61,376 nt of DNA from Hymenopellis radicata (Eukaryota > Basidiomycota > Agaricomycetes > Agaricales > Physalacriaceae): assembly GCA_015501595.1 (NCBI GenBank), contig JADNRX010000324.1, positions 1-61,376 of the forward strand, written 5' to 3'. Both the position numbers and the translations under genes were made by a program. The first letter of the stretch is position 1. Each line of letters starts with the position of its first letter. This document shows positions 1 through 10,540 of this stretch, piece after piece. The notes beneath the pieces were generated by a model. That model did no database searches and was not told the DNA's origin. It worked only from the letters and a program-made list of their open reading frames with translations.

Positions 1-59
1 GATCAGAAACCTACGAACATGCCGACTGCTGGAAAAAAACGTTTTTCGGAGTTCAGCTA

Positions 60-1580
60 TCAGACAATGGAAGCCGCTGAGCCACTATTGCCTCGCTAGA
101 GGTGGAGCCATTGCATCCAAACTTGAGAGGGAAATGGATAACCGGCGTTCAACAGCTCAGGCTGAGAAATCTCCTAGAAAAAAAGGTTCAAGCTTTGTCT
201 GTACTATTCAGCAACGAAAGCCGCTATGCCTCGGTGCCCAGTGGGTTACGATGATGCGGCACCCAAGCAAGCGGCGACGCCTAGTATGTAGTCGATGGCA
301 CAGTGTACTGCTGCCAGTAGTATTCCGCCGCCTCATCCTATTCGCTGCGGCTCCCTTTGAACACAGCTACGTGACTGCCAGTTGCTCCCATGCAAGAAAA
401 AAAATGCGATCCCATTTGTTCAATCATGCACTCCAGAAGCCACTGAGCCACTGGGGAGCCGTTTACCTTACCCCCAATTCGCATCTAGTCCAGCGACATT
501 AACCAAACAAAAAGAGTCGTGTCGTCGACTTTCTTTCGTCACCTCCCGAGCGAACTTGGGGGGCCTCTTTCCAAGCAAAAGGATGTCTTCAAGTATATAC
601 ACAAAGAATATGGCATTCAGAAGCTGTTTAGCCACTGCGAGCTCCAAGACTTCCATGCCAGAAAGAAAAATATCAGCGGATCATTCAATTTCAACTCAGA
701 AGCCGCTAAGCTACTAGAGAGCAGAACGAAATGCGTGTTTGACAGAGATATCCGCCTCGGACCTGGCAGGTAAGAACCAAAATAAATATGATTTTGCATG
801 TCACGGATGGACAACGAAAGTCATTGCCTGTATACTTACGAAGCGTCGAAGATAAGCCAAGGGTAGTAAACATATTCTTTCATCAAGCGATTCTCAACTG
901 TGGAAGTCTAAACACCGAGTACCGCGAGGTGTAGAGTATGCCTACGGGAGACTATAGTCCAATCCAGAAGCCGCTGAGCCACCGAAGAGGCATATAGTAA
1001 TCGTTTGCATGCGATTTAATCTGTTGGGTCCTCTCGACCTGTTAAGCCCAATCAATAATAGAAAATCACTGATTCACTTGCACTGACGCGAGTTAACAAT
1101 GACAGCCACTGTCTGCAATTCGGCGCTTTTTGAAAGACAGGTTGAGCAAAGGCATCCATCTTGTCAACGAGCCGAACTTGCTAAGGGAACAGAGAGGGAT
1201 GTCGTAGTTTGGACGACCGGGCGCCTCCATCACGCATCTTCCTCCAAGCCCCAAAACATTCAGAAGGTGATGCGCCACTGGAGAGCCGTGTATGTGTACT
1301 TGTCTGCGTGCAAATTCAAGTCGTCCGTCCCGAGCCTGCAACGCGCGGTCAAACGGACTATGCGCCAGAGGAGACTGCCGGAAGGATCCTTACCTATGTA
1401 CGGAACATAGTCACTATGTCTGCTTGACGGAGGCCAGGACAAAAAGACAGTGCGGTGAGCCGTCGAAGCGCTGTAGCGTCACCATTGCTGCCTCCGCGAC
1501 TCTGAGTTACAAGGTCGCACGGTGCAAAAACAATCACCTGCCTTGCGATGGAAACCGACTCTGAAGCCGCTAAGCCACGA
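60..1580. repeat. Dispersed degenerate 17-bp motif array; no gene in 1-1925
   Basis: A motif close to AGAAGCCGCTGAGCCAC recurs on the plus strand near 71, 216, 435, 618, 697, 964, 1261 and 1561. It is usually preceded by TYC and in several copies followed by TGGAGAGCC-like sequence. Spacing is irregular (about 80-300 bp), so this is not a simple tandem array. I found no open frame with gene-like features between 1 and 1925; the short frames there are unconvincing. The motif was not noticed elsewhere in the window. Its function is unknown. Confidence 0.6.
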
Positions 1581-1925
1581 GAGAGTGGAATAGGGTCGAA
1601 TCCGAGTATCTTGGGTCGGCGGACGGCAGAAAAGTCAGATAGAAGCGTTCTAAGAATCTAACGAGAGTCCGAAAGGGAGACCAAGAAACCTCGGATAATG
1701 ACTAGCGTTTGTTTCAAAGAAGACAAGAGAGAAAACGTAAACTGATTCTCCTGATCAAAGCACACCCGAAAAACAGCGGTCTATTAGATACCAAAACTGC
1801 ACTGAACTAGGTAGAAATTAGGGCAATGTCTTTAGCTCAACACGTTGAGCAGTATCCATTGCTCACTTACTTCTCCACGAAGATTGGCTTCGAGTCGCTA
1901 ACGCGAATGCGTGCCGATGCAACGC

Positions 1926-3149
1926 TCAGAAAGACAATCGCGCTACGCCTCCAGGAACTTTGCAGATCGAATGGTCCCCATACACAAATCCGTTCTCGCT
2001 GGCGGCAACAAAGCCCGACCCCGAGTCGCCTTGATAAACGGCCTTGTTTTCTTCAGACACTAGAAACGTGATGGAGGACGAAGGATCCGGAATTTCGTGG
2101 ACATGGGCCTTTTGTCGCGCGTAGAACTGGACTTTGGTCCCTACGCCAGGTCCATCTTCCCCACTGAGGGAAATCGTTCCTCTGGATGGATCGCCTGCAG
2201 TGATAGTATAAACGCGTTTGCCGTGCACCACGTAGAATTGTTCCTCGTCCTTGAACCAACGCGATGTCGCGACGTTCATACCCTTATTGTTAAGGGCATC
2301 AAGGAGGAGTTGTGTAGGATTACGTCCATCGAGTGTGTTGACGAGGTTGCCCTCGCTTTGGGTGACGGTCATAGGCTCAGACAAAGCGCTAAGCCCGAGA
2401 AAATCGAGTGTGGACGTGAGTCGTGGACGATTGATGAGTGCTAGGCCGACAGCACCAGAATCGTAGATGTCCTTGTTATGGAGCATGGTGAATGGTCTTC
2501 CGGTAATGAAGGGTGTGGACGTGGCGATTAGACCAAGCTGTCTGGAATTGATTAGGAAAAGGCCAAATAAAAATCGCGTCTGCTTACTCGTGCGGCGTTG
2601 GGTAACTGCGAGAGTGAAGTAGTCAATCCTTGAGGAGACGAATCCGTAAAATATATGACCGCGTTGATATCTGCGGGGCTGGTAAATGTCAATTTCAGGA
2701 AATGGAAGACGCGTATCAACGTACTCGACACCTTGGAGCTCGTCGGGAAGTGGGACAGTCGACGTCCGCCTGCTCCAGACGTCTTCCCAATCAACATTTT
2801 CCAGCGAATCGGACGATTCATCCTTTTTCCTAAATGAATGCCAGCGTCCGACTTGAGGAATGGGTGTTCCTGCTATTGTCGACCTAAATGGGATACACGA
2901 ATCCGCGTCGAAGAAGGCCAAAGAACAAGTAATGAGATCGGGTCCGTGCGTTGGCGCGGCTAGGCAACCAACAGAGTTGTTGCTCAGTGCAGTGACATTA
3001 GAAACGATGCTGGATAGTTCCGTGGCGGCGACGTTGGGCGACAATGTGAAGAGGAGAGTCTGTCGGGTAAAGCGGCCAGCAAGGTTTTCGATATGCTGGA
3101 GGACCGCAGATGCGGAGCGGCTCACCAGCGTGCAGGCGTGTATTGGCAT
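1926..3149 (-). CDS. FIST-domain protein, 3 exons
   Basis: Probable FIST-domain (F-box and intracellular signal transduction) protein, a predicted small-ligand sensor family; no pathway can be named. Model on the minus strand: exons 3149-2732, 2670-2588 and 2537-1926, giving 370 aa. Both introns were placed by phase and family likeness. Intron 1 (61 nt, GTGTCG..GCAG) joins DELQ to DINAVIYFTDSSP, and intron 2 (50 nt, GTAAGC..ACAG) joins LPNAAR to LGLIATSTPF. The N-terminus has a FIST_N-like LLFTLSPN stretch and an NSVGCLAAP stretch; the centre has ITGRPFTMLHN and SGAVGLAL. The C-terminus ends KVPGGVARLSF. The unspliced frame is also open (407 aa) because the two introns total 111 nt, but it reads exon 2 in the wrong frame. 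Divergent from the ISA1-type gene 79 bp away. Family assignment is from memory of motifs. Confidence 0.72.
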   Translation of the reverse strand: MPIHACTLVSRSASAVLQHIENLAGRFTRQTLLFTLSPNVAATELSSIVSNVTALSNNSVGCLAAPTHGPDLITCSLAFFDADSCIPFRSTIAGTPIPQVGRWHSFRKKDESSDSLENVDWEDVWSRRTSTVPLPDELQGVEYVDTRLPFPEIDIYQPRRYQRGHIFYGFVSSRIDYFTLAVTQRRTSKQTRFLFGLFLINSRQLGLIATSTPFITGRPFTMLHNKDIYDSGAVGLALINRPRLTSTLDFLGLSALSEPMTVTQSEGNLVNTLDGRNPTQLLLDALNNKGMNVATSRWFKDEEQFYVVHGKRVYTITAGDPSRGTISLSGEDGPGVGTKVQFYARQKAHVHEIPDPSSSITFLVSEENKAVYQGDSGSGFVAASENGFVYGDHSICKVPGGVARLSF

Positions 3150-3228
3150 CGAGGAGACGGTCTAGAGAAAATCCAGGCCCGCTGATTGGTCGATCCGGTA
3201 CAAACCGGGCCGATCGGAATGGTGTGTC
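3150..3228. promoter_or_regulatory. Shared divergent promoter between FIST and ISA1 genes
   Basis: Only 79 bp separate the start codons of the minus-strand FIST gene and the plus-strand ISA1 gene, or 133 bp if the ISA1 protein starts at 3283. The interval must carry both core promoters or lie in transcribed leaders. No clear TATA box is visible. Confidence 0.45.
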
Positions 3229-3964
3229 ATGAAGTCAGCTCACAACAGCTTTGTTCTTTACCATCACTCACTGTTTGCGACGATGTACTCGCTTCGCATT
3301 CACCAAACTGCTCGACAATGCTCTCCGTCGCTATTTACTCGTCGTGCCATGATGTCAGCATATCGCGCTCATCCCAGTCAGCACCAACCGCTAGCAGACT
3401 CCCCACCTGTCGTCATTCCTTCGACATCGTCGACAACGTTGGACTCGGATGTCTCGTCCCCGCAAATTGCTGCTAGACCGCCTCCAGCTCCCAAGACTGA
3501 GAAACCGCGACCAAAGATCCGCGCCATGAAATCTGCGCTGACAATAGTGCGTGTACTGTCTCTCTTACATGTCCTTTGTTTTGTTAACAATTCGCCTCGC
3601 AGACACCAGCCGCAGTAGAACGCCTCCGGGCCCTTTTGCGAGGACCAACTCCGCAGCTCATCCGCATTGGTGTCCGCAACAAAGGCTGCGCAGGGCTCTC
3701 ATACCATCTAGAATACGTAGAGAAACCCGCAAAGTTTGACGAGGTCGTTGAGCAGGATGGCGTCCGCGTCATAATAGACAGCAAAGCGCTCTTCTCGATA
3801 ATAGGCAGCGAGATGGATTGGCAGGAGGATGCGCTCAGGTGCGTATTCATGTCATTCTGTTTCGCGGGTGCTGACGGGTCCCCAACAGTTCCAAGTTTGC
3901 GTTCAAGAATCCTAATATCAAGGACGCCTGTGGGTGTGGCGAGTCGTTCAACGTCAATTCATGA
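3229..3964 (+). CDS. ISA1: Mitochondrial A-type iron-sulfur assembly protein (IscA/HesB family)
   Basis: A-type Fe-S cluster assembly factor (Isa1/IscA/HesB family), which helps mature mitochondrial [4Fe-4S] proteins in the matrix. Exons 3229-3546, 3603-3838 and 3889-3964 join in phase to 209 aa. The family's three conserved cysteines are present: one in NKGCAGLSYHLEYV and two in the C-terminal DACGCGESFNV. The domain begins at TPAAVERLRALL, straight after intron 1, and ends four residues before the stop after CGCGESF, as expected. A start at 3283 (MYSLRIHQTARQ) would give a better Arg-rich mitochondrial presequence than 3229, so the start is uncertain. About 100 residues of low-complexity Ser/Pro-rich sequence precede the domain, which is long for the family but common in fungi. 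Paralogue Isa2 is the main alternative; the spacing and CGCG fit Isa1. Confidence 0.88.
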
Positions 3965-5304
3965 TGGCATGTACTTTGTTGGATTTTTACCGTATTTTTA
4001 TTCTACCTTACATCTCCATGTCCAAGTGTATCGATATCCAAGCATTCTTAGATCCAATCCATCTCAGACTATCACACACACCGAGCACCGTTAGCAATAA
4101 TCCTTCATCTTATGTCGTCTGACGTGCGTGCTTGTCCCCATCGCTGCAAACTCCCAATTTCGTTCAATTCATCTCAGCTTCAATCGCCGTACTCGCTATT
4201 ACTGGAAGGTAGCATCGACTATTAGGGTTTTATCAGTTGAAGTGCTGATGCTGCGTTGATGCCCAGTTCTCTCGATACTCAAATTGTCAACTGGAGACAT
4301 GTTTAGTTGATTTCTTGTGGGATGATCGCGTCCCTCAAAGATCTCCTCACAGGATGTTGCGTCACAAGGCGAGCTCACCTTTACAGTTCTTTTAGATTCG
4401 CGAATGTTAAATGCCTCACGATGCAGACGATCCCCCTGGCCAGGTGGTCGAGAATCTCAGCTCACCTGAACTTTCCTTTTCCATATACTCCCTGCATTCG
4501 GCGTTTCGTCGTGACCATGGATTACCCGTAGTCGGACCGAAAGGCAGCCAGAGCTCACAATGGGGATGAGCCGGCGACGATGCTTTTGGGTATGCCAAGA
4601 TGCTCCGTATCAATCATATGCACTTCAATACCGACTGGTAAGCGGATGCCCCTCGTCTATGGCGGGAGAATGGACCATGTACGAAGAAGAACTGACATTT
4701 GGAAGCGGCCTTGTCACTTCTTCTGGACCTCTGAGTCCTCGATCCACTGCTGGTACGCGTACTAATTTGTACGTGCCACACTAGTCTTGTGGGAACACTA
4801 TCACTTACAAGGAATAGCTGTCACACGAGTACTTGCTAATTAAAGACGCTAGACGCCGCCTTCAGATTGACTTACTGTAATTTGGCGTTACCGTGAATGG
4901 CGGCACCGGAGCGGAATAGTCGATAATGTCGTTTCGTTGAGCTTGCTACTTCATCGACATCATGGGATAACTTCATGAAACATTTCCTCTATTGTTGTTT
5001 CTGAGTTCCGCCCGCCATGCTCTCATTGCCGAAGTAACCGTCGTGAGCACTGCGTTGGTTGATTGGGGAGTTTCGTCAGTTGTTCGTCAGCGTCGCGTAC
5101 TTGACGGGCGAGTGAATCAGCCCCACCGCCTTGGTCCAGGCTAGGCTTGGTGATCCATCGTCGGCTTGTGTCATGCGATGGCGAAGCATGACGCATGTTA
5201 GTAAGCGGATTCGCCATTATTGATCACCTCCGATCGCCTATAAAGGCTCTCTCTTCGACTTGGGACTCGTCATCAGTTCTCCCCGCCATCCCGCCGCACT
5301 CAGA
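3965..5304. other. Intergenic, no gene recognised
   Basis: Only short unrelated frames occur here (for example 4307-4531 and 4560-4784, plus). None shows a domain, signal peptide or consistent splice joins. The last 100 bp before 5305 is pyrimidine-rich and includes CCTATAAAGG near 5237, a possible TATA element about 65 bp upstream of the CYS3 start codon. Confidence 0.5.
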
Positions 5305-6670
5305 ATGGCCGTACTTACCCACACGAACGGCGTCCACGTCGTCAACGGCGCGCAGACCAACGGCTCCTCGACGCACAGCGTGCACAAGCCATCCGACGAT
5401 GGATTCAGCACCCGCGCCATCCATGTAGGCAGTGAGCCCAGCTCGGAGACTGGCGCAGTCATACCAGCGATATCCCTCAGTACCACATTCAAGCAGGACG
5501 CGATAGGCGTGCACAAGGTGAGTTTACCCCTCGCTTGGATGTTCCGTGTCTAATATGTTCCAGGGATACGAATACTCGCGTTCAGCGAACCCGAACAGAG
5601 ATGCACTCGAGGCCATGCTCGCCTCTATAGAAGCTGGTGGTAGCGATGCCCTCGCGTTTGCCTCTGGAAGTGCAACCACCAGCACCGTTCTTAGCAGTCT
5701 CGGCCAAGGCGCGCACGTTATCAGCGTCAACGACGTTTATGGCGGTACATGGCGATACATGAACCGCGTTGCTGCCTCGGTTCAGGGCGCCACAGTTACC
5801 TCGCTCGATCTTGAATCAGCATCAGAGGAGACCATCCTCGCCGCCATCCAACCCAATACCAAACTTGTCTGGATAGAATCTCCAACGAATCCCACCCTCC
5901 GGCTCATAGATATACGCGCCATCGCAGACCTTGTGCATTCACATCCATCCAACCCCCTCGTGCTCGTCGACAACACGTTCTTGTCACCCTTTTACGCCTC
6001 CCCTCTTCTCATGGGTGCTGATCTCGTGCTGCACTCTTTGACGAAATATATTAACGGCCACTCTGACGTTGTCATGGGGGCTCTCATATTACCTCCTCAT
6101 CACAAGGCTCTTACTGCCACTCTCCGTTTCCTACAGAACGCGATTGGGGCTGTTCCTTCACCCTATGACTCGTGGCTTGCTCTTCGCGGTGCCAAGACCC
6201 TAGCTTTGCGTATGAAGGCACATGGTCTGAACGCGTTGGCATTAGCAGAATTCCTTTCCACATCGCCCCATGTTCTCAGTGTCACATACCCCGGACTGGC
6301 CTCCCACCCACGACACGATCGAGCAATAGACGCGCTCTCGCCCCACGCCAGAACATGGATATCGAAATTAACGCCAGACAAGGCTGGAATACCTTTTGGT
6401 GGAATGATTAGTTTCCGCATCAAAGGGGGAGAGGCAGCAGCGGAGAAGTTTTTGACGTCCACACGTCTGTTTACGTTGGCAGAGTCGTTAGGCGGTGTGG
6501 AGAGTTTGGCGGAGCACCCAGCCCGCATGACACACGGAAGTGTACCAGAGGAGGAGCGTAAGAAGCTTGGGATAGAGGGTGACCTCATTAGATTGAGCGT
6601 TGGAGTTGAGGAGCAGGAGGATCTCATCGAGGATATCAAGCGTGCTCTGGACATTGCCAGTAGAATATAG
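5305..6670 (+). CDS. CYS3: Cystathionine gamma-lyase
   Basis: PLP-dependent enzyme of the Cys/Met metabolism family. It most likely cleaves cystathionine to cysteine, 2-oxobutyrate and ammonia in the cytosol (reverse transsulfuration). Exons 5305-5517 and 5564-6670 (46-nt intron, GTGAGT..TTCCAG, phase 0) give 439 aa. The PLP-lysine motif HSLTKYINGHSDVVMGAL puts the Schiff-base lysine at about residue 232. Other family blocks are YEYSRSANPNR, DNTFLSPFYASPL, QNAIGAVPSPYDSWL, GGMISFRIKGG and STRLFTLAESLGGVESL, and the C-terminal LIRLSVGVEEQEDLIEDI closes the fold. It resembles yeast Cys3 more than bacterial cystathionine gamma-synthase, notably in the FRIKGG block. About 30 extra N-terminal residues precede the conserved GFSTRAIHVG. 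The start is the first ATG after the possible TATA. Cystathionine gamma-synthase is the alternative. Confidence 0.92.
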
Positions 6671-7847
6671 AGGTGTAGGTTCATCTATTTATTTGGACTT
6701 TGTCGTAGCTGTACAAGATTATAATTATATCCAAGGTCGAGCGCTTTGACTTCATGATATAACCATGTTTGCATTACAAGGTTCTTCGAAATTGGATTCA
6801 GCCGTCGGGTAGTGTCCTGTACACATGTACAAACACCGGGATCTCCGCTCGGTATCTAATCACTGGCTTGAGAGTTTCTCATCGCTCCCCTCTACATACA
6901 CTCAGCTCAACATAGATGCCATCCACACAAAGGAAATCTGCCTGATACTCTGCTGCCGTGTCCTAAGTTTTAGTAGTCGCTGACTCCCCGAGCGCTCTTC
7001 TACCGGTATGCCTTCCGTCTGGTGTCTTGTTAGGTCGTCTTTTTCGCCACCTGCCATAATAACATCACCCATAATACGCGGACGACAACTTCTGAAAGTC
7101 TGCAGACTACCATGAAGGCGTAAGGGAATTCCCAAATGACCAGCATGCGGGCGACCGGGGCACCGAGGACGATAATACCAGCACTGATGCTGAGGTCCGC
7201 GAGACGAGCGGAGGACGATGCGACCAACCTCAAAAAAAACGACAGACAACGGGGATTGCAATGTCAATGCCCAATCTATTTTCAACATTAACCCTGAAGC
7301 GAAGGACCATATATGTACGTTGCAAGCGTCGTCATTATCTGATGCTCATCCAGAATCTAAGCCATCAATCGTGCAAATGTTTCTGGGTGATAGTCGTCTT
7401 TGTGCGCGCATGTTCTTCGCTTTTGAAGCAGGCCTGTGGTATGGCGTCTCAATCTGGGTTGGTGTCTACTCTATATCTCGTGGACCACGCAACTTGGCAA
7501 TTGCATGCGAATGTAGTGAGATTACTATGTCTCGTCAGTTTATTGATTGCATCTTGATCTCAGGCTCCTTGAACCGCCTGATTTCAATTCGACCAATGCC
7601 AGCGCGTGTGTCTAGAGCTAACGCTTTTGAGGTGCTGTTCGATTCACCTGCGCGGCTGAGCCATGGACTAGTAAGTATTTGACATAGTCATGCACACTTG
7701 TTACTGGACATCAATGAACTCTTCTGCACCTTCACTCTGCCGTGTTCGTTTTCAGACTTTTGACACACAAGCGGCGCAGACGGCGCTTCCCGAGTTGGAT
7801 ATGGTCGAGGTAAGTACATGCGCGAAGCTATGTGTGCCAAGTCACCT
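6671..7847. other. No gene recognised; possible membrane-protein relic
   Basis: Minus-strand frames at 6902-7288 and 7030-7233 are open, and the second is hydrophobic (LADLSISAGIIVLGAPVA and similar), which could be a remnant of a multi-pass membrane protein. Plus-strand frames at 7218-7682 are also open. No start, splice or motif ties them together, so I do not call a gene. Confidence 0.3.
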
Positions 7848-8332
7848 AAAAAGGTGCGTATATGATGACCAATGAGTTGTGACTCACAGAGCCCGTATGA
7901 ACCGTCATGCTTGGTCGTTTCATCGTGATGCCCATTGCCAGCGCATCGAGTCGAAGATGCTCCCTTGACCGACCAACCCATCTAGACCTTTTCTATACTG
8001 CCATTATGTCTACACCCACCGGAAAATGGGATGCTAGGCGCGTGTCCGGAATTTACGTCGCGTCCTAGGTGTTGCTCAACTGCGTTCTTGCTTAGGTATC
8101 TTGCACGACACGTCCTACTACGCGAAAGGAATGGTCGGCGGTGTCCTTGCATGTGGTATCACCCATGCCGCAATGACTCCCGTTGATGTAGCAAAGTGCA
8201 ATATGCAGGCAAGTCGCCTACCGCTATGTATTCAGTTACACTCACCTTGTGGCACGGATAGGTCAAACCAGCAAAGTACACGGGTATCGGCTATACGATC
8301 AGACTCCTCCTCAAGGAGGAGGGCTCCACTGG
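7848..8332 (+). repeat. Duplicated 5' part of the mitochondrial carrier gene
   Basis: This block matches 10541-11078 with many substitutions and indels. It starts upstream of the carrier's start codon and stops abruptly inside its third exon, after the codons for EEGSTG. Upstream flank, exon 1, intron 1, exon 2, intron 2 and the start of exon 3 are all represented, so this was a DNA-level copy and not a retrocopy. Confidence 0.85.
8006..8332 (+). pseudogene. Truncated Pic2-like carrier pseudogene
   Basis: Coding part of the duplicated block: start codon at 8006 (MSTPTGKWDARR), an exon 2 homologue, and a stub of exon 3. Compared with the intact gene at 10731, exon 2 has lost 11 nt right after TATCTTG, which breaks the frame. 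The third exon ends after about 25 codons, where homology stops. The intron 2 donor is GCAAGT, as in the intact gene. Four or more of the six transmembrane helices are missing, so no carrier can be made. Confidence 0.85.
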
Positions 8333-8494
8333 CCGTAATAGTGTGGCGTTGTCAGATTGTGCCTCACAGCATGTCGTAGCCGTTTCACGTACCTCCCTAT
8401 CCCTCAAAACAATACCACCAACTAATCTCCATTGTCTGGATGCCATGCCACCACCTCCAGAGTCCAATAGCCCACCCGTACCCGTACCGTAAGT

Positions 8495-8830
8495 GGTCTT
8501 GAACACGACTTTACGGTTACGGGTCCGGGACGGCTTCTAACCGACATGCACCGTAAAGTATACGGTTCGGATCCCTGTCCTGAACCGTCTGGAACTGAAG
8601 TGTAGGAAGTGTCGTACAGCGGGAAGCCCAATATATCTCAAGGATATCCATCTTGTCGCTCGGTCTTGAACGCGACTTTACGGTTACGGGTCCGGGACGG
8701 CTTCTAACCGTCATGCACTACTTTACGGTTCGGATCCCTATCCTGAGCCGTCCAGAACTGAAGTCTAGGAAGTATACTGTGTCGTACAGCGGGACACCCA
8801 ATATATTTCAAGGACATCATCGTGTCGCTC
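8495..8830. repeat. Tandem repeat, 2 x about 167 bp
   Basis: Two diverged head-to-tail units, 8495-8661 and 8662-8830, both starting GGTCTTGAAC and containing GACTTTACGGTTACGGGTCC and GTGTCGTACAGCGGGA. The element CTTTACGGTT recurs inside each unit. No coding potential is visible. Confidence 0.8.
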
Positions 8831-8890
8831 GCTGGTGTATAACAGTCCATTTCAATTGGACGACTCAGGAATGGAAGAATGCATTATAAT

Positions 8891-9178
8891 TTAATCGGAC
8901 GAAGAACTTGCGAAGAACGCGGCAAAAAGGCCTTTTGCAAGAAGGGGGTCGTAGAGAGGCGAGCTAGGGGTAGGCCGAACAGTATTCATTACTGGTCCGA
9001 CTGAAGAGGATGATGACCTAGTTAGCACGTTCGTGACGAACTCAGCGCGTTTGCACGTACCAGGCGGTAGGAACCATTCTCTTCTTCCCGTCTGAACGAC
9101 TATTAACAACTCGCCTAGAAGCAGACCACCTACTATTAGGGCTTGCTGGCTATTGGAGGACATGATGGTGAGACCCAA
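8891..9178 (-). CDS. Short ORF with hydrophobic N-terminus, doubtful
   Basis: A 95-codon frame (or 90 from the inner Met in MSSNSQQALIVGG) with one hydrophobic stretch near the N-terminus, then Ser-rich sequence. It contains a perfect-looking intron (GTACGT...GCTAAC-TAG, 43 nt); splicing it would end the protein after about 40 residues. No family recognised. This may be a small secreted or membrane peptide gene, or chance. Confidence 0.2.
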   Translation of the reverse strand: MGLTIMSSNSQQALIVGGLLLGELLIVVQTGRREWFLPPGTCKRAEFVTNVLTRSSSSSVGPVMNTVRPTPSSPLYDPLLAKGLFAAFFASSSSD

Positions 9179-9237
9179 CGCCGAAGAAGAAGAAGAATGT
9201 CATCTCAGTGGTTGGCACTTCAATCGCCAAGTTTTGC

Positions 9238-9310
9238 ACATGTGTGCCCAGTCACACGTTGCAGAGAACCACGGCCGTTGACGGTTTGAACGCCACTTGC
9301 GAATCTCGCC
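9238..9310. repeat. Dispersed repeat related to 40345-40405 and 53819-53880
   Basis: The order CATGTG..CCAGTCACA, CGTT(G/A)AC and CGCCACTTGCGAATCTCGC is shared with 40345-40405 and 53819-53880. The last 19 bases are identical in all three. It is probably the scar of an unidentified repeat family. Confidence 0.55.
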
Positions 9311-9613
9311 TCGGGACCGTGGTGTGTTCCGACATTAGTGCATTGTCTATTAGTAGTCTCAGGTTACGGTAGGTGGGTTCTGCTCCACAAAGCAGCTTCA
9401 TTTTCTCCAGATGAGGAAGGACGGAGCTGCATGGATGCCGGGGTAGGAAACATACAAATACCCATCGTTCTCGAGGGTTTTCATTCAGCTCCTCTTCCAC
9501 CTTCAACCAGGTCAGCTCTTCTCTCCAATCCTCCCCTGCACCCATCTGTCATATAATTTTCAACTCACCCCACTCTTTTTCGGTCACATTAGAAGCTACG
9601 CGATCTCACCATC

Positions 9614-9998
9614 ATGCAATTCAACGTCTTCGTTGCCACCGCTCTCCTTGCTTCCGCCTCTCTGGTGATGTCGGCCCAAATCACCGGCTTCGCCGGGGCC
9701 GACTGCACTGGCTCTGTCGTCTTCAGCAGCGGAGCGTCGTCCAACGAATGTCTCACTCTCGGTGGCGCCTCGGTCAAGTCGATCAGTTATTCTGGTGTCC
9801 CCAGTCAAATCCAGTTCTTCGAATCTGGCGGGCAGCACGATGCTTGCACTAATGGCCCGCAATCCGTGCTTGGTGGCGGCTCTGGATGTTCAAACGCGCC
9901 TGTCGGGTAAGTTCTCTGAGTGAACTTTGTTTGATGAAGTGGAACTAATGATGTTTGTTGGTCGCAGGTTCAATTGGGAGAGCGTTGCGGTCTTTTGA
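9614..9998 (+). CDS. Small secreted protein, beta/gamma-crystallin-like
   Basis: A 107-residue predicted secreted protein. Exons 9614-9906 and 9968-9998 join in phase 2 (GTAAGT..TCGCAG, 61 nt) so that the protein ends GFNWESVAVF. The N-terminus MQFNVFVATALLASASLVMS is a clear signal peptide, with cleavage likely near SA-Q. The mature part is about 88 residues with four cysteines, Gly/Ser-rich, and opens QITGFAGADCTGSVVFSSG. That pattern resembles beta/gamma-crystallin-like or effector-like small secreted proteins of Agaricomycetes; I cannot assign a function. CT-rich sequence sits upstream. The start is the first ATG after a pyrimidine-rich leader and gives the signal peptide directly. Confidence 0.82.
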
Positions 9999-10540
9999 AC
10001 CTCTAGTGATAGTAGCCACAGAGACAGCTCTCGGTTCCGTCAGTCATGATATGTGAAGCGATGTGTATTGAACTGTAATCGCTCAAGGGATTTGTCAAAG
10101 TCAAATGAAACTGTGTTTTGAGATATGTCGTTATTGCATTTTGAGAACCAGCATTTCCACTTCTGGATGAGGTAAAGACTTTAAGCCTTTAGGGCTCTGA
10201 TGCCTCCGCAAAGGCGGTGATGAGGATCGTTGTCACCTGTGTCTCCACGGATGCAAGCTCAGACTCTGTCACCCTCTCCATATTTTCCTGAAATAATACA
10301 TAAGAGTCAAGTCATAGCCATGAAGATTTAACGACAGCCCAGAACTAGTAGTAGAAGCAGTATCGAGTCTTGAGAGAGGCCAGCAGCGCCTTTGAGGAGT
10401 CAGCCTCTCGGGCCGACTCCTGTTTCAAACTCCGAGGCAATCCTCAGAGCATCAGTACCTAGACTACTGGGTTCCCACGCCACTGCTAAGTAGCTGCCAT
10501 TGCTGTTAGCCTGTTCGGCTTACCGTTAAATGGAAAACCA
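9999..10540. other. Intergenic, no gene
   Basis: Nothing coding is visible. A small hairpin (CCTCCGC-AAA-GGCGG) lies near 10201-10218. Homology to the carrier-gene duplication begins at the right edge. Confidence 0.5.

Noticed and set aside
1585..1610. GGGTCGAATCC-like string resembling a tRNA B box
   Set aside because: No matching A box or cloverleaf could be formed around it.
1926..3149. Single-exon 407-aa reading of the FIST gene
   Set aside because: It reads exon 2 in the wrong frame; splicing two phased introns restores the family block DINAVIYFTDSSPQGL and joins LPNAAR to LGLIATSTP.
6163..6684. 173-codon minus-strand frame
   Set aside because: Antisense shadow of the CYS3 coding sequence.
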